The notes under the pieces: generated by a model
Seen by the model: only the letters and a program-made list of their open reading frames with translations
Told to the model about the DNA's origin: nothing
Database searches by the model: none
Translations under genes and position numbers: made by a program
From: JALSHZ01 sp964614535
GTDB lineage: Bacteria > Pseudomonadota > Gammaproteobacteria > UWMA-0217
Assembly (NCBI GenBank): GCA_964614535.1
Contig: CAZTOZ010000006.1
Coordinates: 1 to 48,217 of the forward strand
DNA length: 48,217 nucleotides
Reading direction: 5' to 3'
In this document: positions 35,292-42,552 of the stretch, piece by piece
Layout: every line of letters starts with the position of its first letter
Position numbering within the stretch: the stretch's first letter is position 1

Positions 35292-36704
35292 TCAACCCGC
35301 CTTGCGCCACTGCGTGCCGCCATCCACATCCGCCACCACCGGGTCGGGACGCGGCGTGCGCAGCGTCACCAGCTCCTCGGCGCTGGTGGGATGGATGGCG
35401 ATGGTGGCATCGAAATCGGCCTTGGTGGCGCCCATCTTCACCGCCACGGCAAAGCCCTGGAGCATTTCGTCGGCGTTGTCACCGATGATGTGAACGCCGG
35501 CAATGCGCTGCGCCTCTCCGACGCAGACCAGCTTCATCGCCGTCTCGCCGCCGTGGCGGGAGAGGGCGTGGCGCATCGGCGTAAAACGGGTTTCGTAGAT
35601 CGTCACCTCGTCGTGGGCGGCGTGCGCCTGTGGCTCGGTGAGCCCGACGCTGGCCACCGGCGGATGGGCGAAGACGACACTGGGAATGTTGTCGTAGTCC
35701 ACCCTGGCCGTCGGCTCGCCACCGAACAGCCGCGCCGCCAGCTTGCGGCCGGCGGCGATGGCCACCGGCGTCAGCGGCGTGCGCCCGGTGATGTCACCGA
35801 TGGCATGGATGCCGGGGACGTTGGTGTTCTGGAAATCGTCGGTGGGGACGACACCGTTACTGCGATGTTCGATACCGGCGGCGGCGAGATCGAGATCCGC
35901 CGTGGCCGGGCGGCGGCCGACGGCCCAGATCACCGTATCGAAACCGTCGAGCCGGATGCCGTCGCTGCCATCGACGGCGATCCCGCGCGCCGTTTCGGCC
36001 AGCCCCGCCACGGTGAATCCCATCTGCAGTTCGATGCCCTGTCGCTGCATCGTCTCCATCAACACCTCGCTCATCAGCGGGTCGAAGGCCTCCAGCACCC
36101 GCGCTTCGAGGGCGATCAGCGTCACCTCGGCGCCCAGCGCCCGCAACACGCCGGCCAGTTCCACGCCGATATAGCCGCCACCGACGATGGCCACCCGCTC
36201 GGGCAGCGCGTCGAGCTGGAAGAAACCGTCGGAGGTGATACCCAGCCCGGCGCCCGGCACCGGCGGGACGATCGGCTCGCCCCCGGTGGCAATGACGATG
36301 TGGTCGGCCCGGTAGTGCTTCCCATCCACCGCGACGGTACGGGCATCGACGAAGCGGGCGCGCCCATGGATCCAGGTGATGCCGCTGTCGGCCACATAGC
36401 CGTTCCAGTAGGCGCGAATGTCGTCGATATAGCGCTCGCGGTCGCCCACCAGGGTCTGCCAGTCGGTCGCGCCGCGTCGGGCGGGAATGCCGAACGCGGG
36501 CGCATCGTCCACGGCGTGGGCGATCTGGGCGGCATACCACATCAGCTTCTTCGGCACGCAGCCGTTGTTGACGCAGGTGCCGCCCAGGGCACCGGCCTCG
36601 ACGATGGCGACGCGCTGACCCAGCGCCGCGGCGGTTTCGGCCACGGCCAGGCCGCCACTGCCACCACCGATGGCGATGAGATCGAAATGGTTGTCGTTGG
36701 GCAT
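35292..36704 (-). CDS. gor: Glutathione-disulfide reductase
   Basis: A 470-residue FAD/NADPH oxidoreductase. Seen: FAD-binding AIGGGSGGLAVA (11-22), the redox-active disulfide GGTCVNNGCVPKK (C44, C49), the NADPH-site glycines VAIVGGGYIGVELAGVLRAL, AIGDITGRTPLTPVAI, and the C-terminal dimer-partner motif AIHPTSAEEL with the active-site His. The CVNNGCVPKK sequence is that of glutathione reductases. It keeps glutathione reduced for the peroxiredoxin-glutaredoxin encoded just upstream on the same strand. GGGAGGAG precedes the ATG at 36704; the longer open frame is not used. Confidence 0.92.
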   Translation of the reverse strand: MPNDNHFDLIAIGGGSGGLAVAETAAALGQRVAIVEAGALGGTCVNNGCVPKKLMWYAAQIAHAVDDAPAFGIPARRGATDWQTLVGDRERYIDDIRAYWNGYVADSGITWIHGRARFVDARTVAVDGKHYRADHIVIATGGEPIVPPVPGAGLGITSDGFFQLDALPERVAIVGGGYIGVELAGVLRALGAEVTLIALEARVLEAFDPLMSEVLMETMQRQGIELQMGFTVAGLAETARGIAVDGSDGIRLDGFDTVIWAVGRRPATADLDLAAAGIEHRSNGVVPTDDFQNTNVPGIHAIGDITGRTPLTPVAIAAGRKLAARLFGGEPTARVDYDNIPSVVFAHPPVASVGLTEPQAHAAHDEVTIYETRFTPMRHALSRHGGETAMKLVCVGEAQRIAGVHIIGDNADEMLQGFAVAVKMGATKADFDATIAIHPTSAEELVTLRTPRPDPVVADVDGGTQWRKAG

Positions 36705-36815
36705 GAGTCTCCTCCCGGCGGGTGTTCCGCCTCGTAATAATCGTTGACTGTCGGGTCTGTGATGCAAAAAGGCCGCGCCCTGGCGGGTCGCCGAGGCGCG
36801 GCAAACGGGGGTTGG

Positions 36816-37574
36816 TTACGCGGCGACGGCCTCGCCGCTCTCGATCCAGGCTTCCAGCGCCTCGGAGCCGCCGATGTAGCGCCCTTCGACGAACACCTGG
36901 GGCACCGTCTCCTTGCCGGTCATGGCACGCACCGAACGAATGGTGGCGTCACGGCCGAGCACGATTTCCTCGTAGTCCATGCCACGCTCGCGCAGAATCT
37001 CCTTGGCCTTGGCGCAGAACGGGCAGCCCGGCTTGGTGATGATGCTGATGGCCTGCGGCTTGCGCGCATTGGGGTTGATGTAGTCGAGCATGGTGTCGGC
37101 ATCGGAGACCTCGAACGGGTCGCCCGGCACGTCCGGCTCGATGAACATCTTTTCGATGACGCCATCCTTGACCAGCATCGAATAGCGCCAGCTGCGCTTG
37201 CCGAAGCCGAGATCGGACTTGTCCACCAGCATCCCCATGCCGGCGGTGAATTCACCGTTGCCGTCGGGGATCAGACGCACGTTCCCGGCCTCCTGATCCT
37301 CGCCCCAGGCCGCCATGACGAAGGCGTCGTTGACGGAGAGACAGACGATCTCGTCCACGCCGTTCTCCTTGAACACCGGCGCCAGCTCGTTGTAGCGCGG
37401 CAGATGGGTGGACGAACAGGTGGGGGTGAAGGCGCCCGGCAACGCAAAGACGACGACGGTACGGCCGTTGAAGATCTCGTCGCTGGTGACGTCTTTCCAG
37501 TCGCCATTTTCGCGGGTGCGGAAAGTGACGCTGGGGACACGCTGGCCTTCACGGTTCGGAAGAGTATTGTTCAT
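36816..37574 (-). CDS. Hybrid peroxiredoxin-glutaredoxin (Prx5-Grx)
   Basis: A 252-residue fusion. The N-terminal peroxiredoxin-5 domain (about 1-165) has the peroxidatic cysteine in ALPGAFTPTCSSTHLP (C53). The C-terminal glutaredoxin domain (about 174-248) has the CPFC active site (C184, C187), TVPQVFVEGRYIGG and the cis-proline. Such hybrids, known from Haemophilus and Chromatium, reduce hydrogen and organic peroxides with glutathione, so the adjacent gor supplies the reductant. AGGAG precedes the ATG at 37574. The gene diverges from oxyR, its likely regulator. Confidence 0.95.
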   Translation of the reverse strand: MNNTLPNREGQRVPSVTFRTRENGDWKDVTSDEIFNGRTVVVFALPGAFTPTCSSTHLPRYNELAPVFKENGVDEIVCLSVNDAFVMAAWGEDQEAGNVRLIPDGNGEFTAGMGMLVDKSDLGFGKRSWRYSMLVKDGVIEKMFIEPDVPGDPFEVSDADTMLDYINPNARKPQAISIITKPGCPFCAKAKEILRERGMDYEEIVLGRDATIRSVRAMTGKETVPQVFVEGRYIGGSEALEAWIESGEAVAA

Positions 37575-37693
37575 GGTTTCGCTCCTGTGCTGTAAGTGCT
37601 TGTGACTGAATACAGGGCGAATAGTAGGGGCCAACCCTTGATTCGTAAAATTGAATGTTTTGAATATAGTGTTCGATTAACTAGAATATAAAG
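37575..37693. promoter_or_regulatory. AT-rich divergent promoter region of prx-grx and oxyR
   Basis: A 119-base intergenic region that becomes strikingly AT-rich between about 37640 and 37695 in an otherwise very GC-rich window. It holds ATAG-N11-CTAG (37666-37684), a LysR-type half-site arrangement that only loosely resembles the OxyR consensus (ATAG-N7-CTAT repeats). By analogy with other gammaproteobacteria OxyR should bind here to activate the peroxiredoxin gene and control itself. The exact site is a guess. Confidence 0.45.
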
Positions 37694-38617
37694 ATGAACA
37701 ACATCCACCTCCCCACCATCAAGCAACTGCGCTACTTCGTCGCGCTGGAGGCGCTGGGCCACTTCGGCCACGCCGCCGAGGCCTGCCACGTCTCCCAGTC
37801 GGCCTTCTCCGTCGCCATCAAGGAGCTGGAGTCACTGCTCGGCGTGCAGCTCGTCGATCGCACCAACCGCAGCGTCACCATCACCCCCGTCGGCCACGAA
37901 GTGGCGGTGCAGGCGCGGCTGGTGCTGCGCGACCTGGAGAACCTCGTCGAGCTGGCCCAGACCGGCAGCGAACCGCTGACCGGCAAGCTGCGGCTCGGCG
38001 TCATTCCGACGATCGCGCCCTTTCTGCTGCCACGGATCATGCCGGCGCTGCGGCGGCAATTCCCGAAGCTACAACTCTATCTGCGCGAAGAGATCACCGC
38101 CCGGCTGCACGAACAGCTGATGGCCGGTGAGCTGGATCTGATCCTCATCGCCCTGCCCTACGAGCTGCGCAACGTGGAGGTGATGCCCCTGTTCCACGAC
38201 CCGTTTCTGCTCGCCTGCCACAACGGCACGAAGCGGGTCGATCCCGAGCACTACAGCTTCAACCGGCTCAACGCCGAGAGCATTCTGCTGCTCGAAGACG
38301 GCCACTGTCTGCGCGACCATGCGCTGTCGGCCTGTCGCATCCGCTCGCTGGAGAAGGTCAGCCGATTCGCCGCCAGCAGCCTGCTGACGCTGATCGAAAT
38401 GGTGGACGAGGATCTGGGCATCACCTTTCTGCCGGCGATGGCGAAAGGCTCGCCGATGCTGAAAAGCACGCGGATCGGCCTCCATCCGCTGTCGGAAAAG
38501 AGTTACCGCGAGATCGGCCTGGCCTGGCGCAAGGGCAGCGGACGGGTGGAAGAGTTTCGCGAACTGGGCGGGTTCATTCAGGGACAGAAGGAACGAATCA
38601 TTCCAAACGACGACTGA
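37694..38617 (+). CDS. oxyR: Peroxide-sensing LysR regulator OxyR
   Basis: A 307-residue LysR-type regulator: winged helix-turn-helix at about 8-66 (QLRYFVALEALGHFGHAAEA, SQSAFSVAIKELE) and a periplasmic-binding-like sensor domain. The sensor has both OxyR cysteines in the right context and spacing: GHC205LRDHALSAC214 corresponds to Cys199 and Cys208 of E. coli, which form a disulfide on exposure to hydrogen peroxide. It is divergent from the prx-grx gene and should activate it. Only a weak AAAG ribosome site precedes the ATG. Confidence 0.95.
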   Translation: MNNIHLPTIKQLRYFVALEALGHFGHAAEACHVSQSAFSVAIKELESLLGVQLVDRTNRSVTITPVGHEVAVQARLVLRDLENLVELAQTGSEPLTGKLRLGVIPTIAPFLLPRIMPALRRQFPKLQLYLREEITARLHEQLMAGELDLILIALPYELRNVEVMPLFHDPFLLACHNGTKRVDPEHYSFNRLNAESILLLEDGHCLRDHALSACRIRSLEKVSRFAASSLLTLIEMVDEDLGITFLPAMAKGSPMLKSTRIGLHPLSEKSYREIGLAWRKGSGRVEEFRELGGFIQGQKERIIPNDD

Positions 38618-38640
38618 GCCCGCGCATTGCGCACGGGCTC
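38616..38640 (+). terminator. Stem-loop after oxyR
   Basis: GAGCCCG (38616-38622) pairs with CGGGCTC (38634-38640), with GCGC pairing possible inside the loop. It begins at the oxyR stop codon. No T run follows, so it is a weak terminator candidate. Confidence 0.5.
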
Positions 38641-38715
38641 GTCACAACGACTCTCGGTCGCTGGCAGCGTGCCGCACCCCACCTTGCGGAAGGCCGGCGG
38701 GGCGACGCCCACGCC

Positions 38716-40176
38716 CTACGGCAGCACCACCTGCCGCGAGACCTCGACACCGGCATGGCGGATCGACAGATCGACGGCATCTCCGCTGGCCACCCCCCTG
38801 TCCAGCGTGACGATATATTGGAAGGTGATCCCGCTCTGGATGCCCTGGAACGCGGCACTGAGGTCGGCATCGCGCACCTCGAAGAAGCTGGCGTTGGTCC
38901 GTTGCGCCATCTCCTCCATCGCCGCGGCGCCACTGCCCGACAGATGATAGGCCACGGTGTAGATCGGAATGCCGTTACCGGCCGCCTCACGCACCACTTG
39001 CTCGGCCGAGACGAGGCTCGAATTGTCGTTGCCGTCGGACATGGCGACGATGATCTTGCGCGTGCTGCTGCGTGCCCGTATCACCCGCAGCGCCTGATCG
39101 AGTGCGTCGTAGAGAGCCGTTCCCCCGGCCCAGGGGTAGAAATTGGCATGGGTGAGCGCCGGCGTGTCCGGATGGCGCGGGTCGGGCGAGTCGCCTGGCC
39201 ACAGCGCGGAAAAGTAGTTGTAGCTGTCCACCACGAATCGCAGATCACGCGGATCGGCGGCAAAACCCGAGGCGCTGAAACGATAGGGCACGACATCGCC
39301 ATTGGCATTGAGCAACTGGAATTCACGCTCGATCATCTGGTCGTCGATCAACGATACCGCATCGTCGAACACCACGATCGCCGTCTCGTCATAGGGTGAG
39401 ACACCATCGAGATAGAGATGGGCCGCCCGAGCCGCGATCCGCATTCGGTTGTAGGCACGCCCGTTCCCATCGACCAGCAGATCTCCGTATTCATCGGTGA
39501 CGGAGTGCCCCATTGACCCGCTGGCATCCATCACCAGCACCACCGAGGCCGCCTCGGGGGTATTGGCCGCGCTCTCGACCTTCGCAATCGGCAGTGCCCG
39601 GCCATTGACCGTGCCGCCAAAGGCCATCCCCGGAATGCCGATGACCGCCTTGTTGGTGACGGAATCGGTCACCGTGACGGCAAGCTTGTCGGGCGCGATC
39701 CGCTGAATCGACGCGATCTGGAAGGTGGCCTCCATCGGCACCACCGACACCAGCTTCGGCGTTTGCGCGGCAAAGACCTCGATGTCCACATCGATGGGAC
39801 GGTAGGCCGCCGGCACGGCCCGGGCCCGAGCCACATCGGCCGGCACGGCAGCAGCGAACCTGCCGCAATCGTCGGTCGTCGCCGTCGCCCTGGTCCGCCC
39901 ATCGGCATCGACGAATTCGATCTCGACGGCGGCCAGCGGCTCATAGCCGCTCGGCACATCGTGACAGACGGCGGTCGTGGCTGCCCGGGCAACCCCCTGC
40001 CAATCGTCCCGCTGCAACGCCCGCGTCGTCGTCACCGCGGCCGTCTCCGGCTGTACCAGCACGCCGGACACGCGGCGGCTGTCGTTCCCCGAGCCGCCAC
40101 CCGAGCCACCACAGGCCACGACCAGCAGAAGCATCATCGAGGCCACTAACCGCAAAAGATACTGCTTGTATTGCAT
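38716..40176 (-). CDS. von Willebrand factor A domain lipoprotein
   Basis: A 486-residue protein with a lipoprotein signal (LLLVVAC22, followed by GGSGGGSG), a carboxypeptidase-regulatory-like or Ig-like segment at about 70-180 (EIEFVDADGRTRATATTDDC) and a vWA domain from about 210, with the MIDAS motif VMDASGSMG (D217, S219, S221) and later FYPWAGGTALYDA and VAMSDGNDNSS. vWA domains bind ligands through a metal ion, usually in adhesion or complex assembly. The +2 residue Gly suggests transport to the outer membrane. It is a single gene with no evident partner, although a pilus-tip vWA protein is encoded 6 kb away. Confidence 0.8.
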   Translation of the reverse strand: MQYKQYLLRLVASMMLLLVVACGGSGGGSGNDSRRVSGVLVQPETAAVTTTRALQRDDWQGVARAATTAVCHDVPSGYEPLAAVEIEFVDADGRTRATATTDDCGRFAAAVPADVARARAVPAAYRPIDVDIEVFAAQTPKLVSVVPMEATFQIASIQRIAPDKLAVTVTDSVTNKAVIGIPGMAFGGTVNGRALPIAKVESAANTPEAASVVLVMDASGSMGHSVTDEYGDLLVDGNGRAYNRMRIAARAAHLYLDGVSPYDETAIVVFDDAVSLIDDQMIEREFQLLNANGDVVPYRFSASGFAADPRDLRFVVDSYNYFSALWPGDSPDPRHPDTPALTHANFYPWAGGTALYDALDQALRVIRARSSTRKIIVAMSDGNDNSSLVSAEQVVREAAGNGIPIYTVAYHLSGSGAAAMEEMAQRTNASFFEVRDADLSAAFQGIQSGITFQYIVTLDRGVASGDAVDLSIRHAGVEVSRQVVLP

Positions 40177-40277
40177 CGTCTCCCCCTTTGTTGTTGGTAT
40201 GGCACGCCGGCACGGACGCGACGGCGCTCATATCCTTGGTGCCGGGAGAGGGCCAAGGGTTCGGGAACCGGGAGTGG

Positions 40278-40306
40278 AAAAGAGTCGCAAACGGCCGTTC
40301 TGCGAC
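40278..40306 (-). terminator. Rho-independent terminator of the MBL-fold gene
   Basis: On the minus strand GTCGCAGAACGG and CCGTTTGCGAC form an 11-bp stem with one bulge, followed by TCTTTT. It lies about 55 bases after the stop of the metallo-beta-lactamase-fold gene and before the vWA gene. Confidence 0.5.
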
Positions 40307-40361
40307 ATCGTGCTCATGCCGGGCATCACCCCGGCGAAGCCGCCACGGGGCGGGACGGGCG

Positions 40362-41369
40362 CTACTGTCCCAGCGCCTCGGCTTCGAGCGAGAGGAACAC
40401 CCCGTAGGCGTTGCGCCGGTGGGTGGCGTCGAAGGCGGGCAGATCCTCGAATGCCGACCAGTCGGCCTGCTCGTAGGCCTCCTCGAACGTCAGCATCTCA
40501 TCGACACCGCGCTGCATGGCGTCGCGAACGGTCCGCAGATAGTCGAGCGTCAGCTTGACCGCTTCAGCGGGATCGCCGGCGGCCGGGCCATGGCCGGGCA
40601 ACAGCGCCTGCAGGCCCGTCCGGTCGAGATTCTCCAACACCGCCAGCCAGTGGCCGGTGTCGGCGCTGCCGGTGAACGGAACGCGACCTTCGAAGATGAG
40701 ATCACCGGAGATCAGGACGTTGTCGCCTTTTACCAGCACGGCCAGATCCCCGTCGGAGTGGGCCGAGCCGAGATAGAGCAACTCCATTTCGACGTCCCCC
40801 ACCTTCATCGACGTATGCCGGTCGATGACCTCGTCCGGCAGGACGATCCGGGTGTTCTCGTCGACCCACGGCGCGAGCGAGACGCGGCGCTCCTCCAACC
40901 GCTGCCGGGCAACAGGGGCGTCCACATAGTCGCGGTAACCGGCAGGCGCGACGATCCGCGCTCCCTGCGCCCGGAAGGTCTGCAGGCCGTAGATGTGGTC
41001 GGCGTGGTAGTGGGTGACGATGACCTTGACGACCGGTCTGTCCGTCACTTTCCTCAGCTGTTGCAGAAACTTCCACGCCAGCGCAGGTGAGCCGAGCGCA
41101 TCGACGACGACGACCCCCTCATCGGTGACGATGGCAGCGGCGTTGGAGATGAAGCCGGCGTTGTCGGTGGCGATCCCCGCCTTGCCCTGGACGTAGTAGA
41201 CGTGTTCGCTCAGGCGCTGCAAAGGCATCTCCACCGGCACCTCGGGATAGCCGCCATCGGTGGTGGCCGGCGGCGGGGCCAAGGTGGCGGCGCCGGCGGT
41301 GAGCGACGGAGCGGCCAGCAGGGTGGCAACGAAAATGGCGAGTATCGATCGATTCTTCATGGTTGGCAT
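40362..41369 (-). CDS. Exported metallo-beta-lactamase-fold hydrolase
   Basis: A 335-residue protein with a signal peptide (about 1-27) and the MBL metal site: THYHADH (H120, H122, D124, H125), GSAHSDGD (H204), SGDLIFEGR (D223) and LLPGHGP further on, so a full di-zinc centre. Family members hydrolyse esters, thioesters or beta-lactams; close relatives include SoxH-like and quinoprotein-associated periplasmic hydrolases of unknown reaction. The start at 41369 follows GAGG at six bases; ATGs at 41360 and 41399 are alternatives. It is a single gene next to a DUF808 gene on the same strand with 66 bases between; no substrate can be named. Confidence 0.85.
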   Translation of the reverse strand: MPTMKNRSILAIFVATLLAAPSLTAGAATLAPPPATTDGGYPEVPVEMPLQRLSEHVYYVQGKAGIATDNAGFISNAAAIVTDEGVVVVDALGSPALAWKFLQQLRKVTDRPVVKVIVTHYHADHIYGLQTFRAQGARIVAPAGYRDYVDAPVARQRLEERRVSLAPWVDENTRIVLPDEVIDRHTSMKVGDVEMELLYLGSAHSDGDLAVLVKGDNVLISGDLIFEGRVPFTGSADTGHWLAVLENLDRTGLQALLPGHGPAAGDPAEAVKLTLDYLRTVRDAMQRGVDEMLTFEEAYEQADWSAFEDLPAFDATHRRNAYGVFLSLEAEALGQ

Positions 41370-41435
41370 GTACGGCCTCGGGCAAAGGTGCGCCGTCACC
41401 GGCGCGAATGGGTTCTGGTCGATACGCCGCCAGGG

Positions 41436-42380
41436 TCAGCCACGGATGCGACGATAGAGGCCCCCGGCGGCCGAGACCACCGCCAACGCGATGGCGCCGA
41501 CGACGACACCGACCACCCCGTTGACGACGGTCGGCGTCAGCAGTTCCAGTACCGAACCACCCGGCAGCGTCAGCACCGCTTCGGCAACGTGGTGCAGCAG
41601 GTCATGGCCCCACTGCAGCCCATGCAGAATGATGCCGCCACCGACGAGAAACATCGCGATGGTGCCGACGATGGAGAGCCCACGCATCAGAAACGGCGCG
41701 GCCCGCAGCAGCCATCGCCCGACCGCCTGCTGAAAACTCACCCAGCCGCCGCTGCCCGGCTTGCGCGCGAGCAGCAGGCCGGCGTCGTCGATTTTGACGA
41801 TACCGGCCACCAGGCCATAGACCACCGCGGTGATGACGACGGCCACGATGGCGAGCACCGACAGCTTGGTGAGAAACGGCTCGCTGGCGACGGTGCCGAG
41901 GGTGATGACGATGATCTCGGCCGAGAGAATGAAGTCGGTGCGGATCGCCCCCTTGATCTTCTCCTTCTCGAACTGCACCAGATCGACGTCCTCCCGGACC
42001 ACCGCCTGGAGCAACTCGGCGTGGCGTTCCGCCGCCGCCTCCTTGTGGAAGAGGCTGTGCCAGATCTTCTCGAACCCCTCGAAGCAGAGATAGGTGCCGC
42101 CGATCATCAACATCGGCGTGATCAGCCATGGCGCCACGGCGCTGATCAGTAGCGCCAGCGGCACCAGTATCGCCTTGTTGATGAACGACCCCTTGGTGAC
42201 GGCCCAGACCACCGGCAACTCGCGCTCGGCCCGAATACCGGAGACCTGCTCGGCATTGAGGGCGAGATCGTCGCCCAACAGCCCGCTGGTCTTCTTGGCG
42301 GCCACCTTGGTGAACGTGGCTACGTCGTCGAGCAGCGTGGTGATGTCGTCGAATAGCGCGAGAAGATTGGCGATGGCCAT
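41436..42380 (-). CDS. yedI: DUF808 family inner-membrane protein
   Basis: A 314-residue membrane protein with about seven hydrophobic segments that begins MAIANLLALFDDITTLLDDV and continues KKTSGLLGDDLALNAEQVSG, the conserved opening of DUF808 (YedI) proteins. Later motifs are MLMIGGTYLCFEGFEKI and EKEKIKGAIRTDFILSAEII. The function of the family is unknown. It may be read together with the MBL-fold gene downstream. Length matches the family (about 300). Confidence 0.88.
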   Translation of the reverse strand: MAIANLLALFDDITTLLDDVATFTKVAAKKTSGLLGDDLALNAEQVSGIRAERELPVVWAVTKGSFINKAILVPLALLISAVAPWLITPMLMIGGTYLCFEGFEKIWHSLFHKEAAAERHAELLQAVVREDVDLVQFEKEKIKGAIRTDFILSAEIIVITLGTVASEPFLTKLSVLAIVAVVITAVVYGLVAGIVKIDDAGLLLARKPGSGGWVSFQQAVGRWLLRAAPFLMRGLSIVGTIAMFLVGGGIILHGLQWGHDLLHHVAEAVLTLPGGSVLELLTPTVVNGVVGVVVGAIALAVVSAAGGLYRRIRG

Positions 42381-42552
42381 GGGGCATGAACCTGGTCTGG
42401 TCGGACGAACGACGATTCTAGCCCGTATCCGGCGGCAGGCGAACCCTGACACACCAACGCCGCAACCGGCGGACCACAACGTTACAAGAGGTTTCTCGAC
42501 GCCCGGCCGCCGGAATTCCCTGCATCGGGTTTTCCGGCCCCGCAGGCACGGA

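Noticed and set aside
37666..37684. A firm OxyR operator
   Set aside because: The spacing (ATAG-N11-CTAG) does not match the four-part OxyR consensus, so only the region as a whole was annotated.
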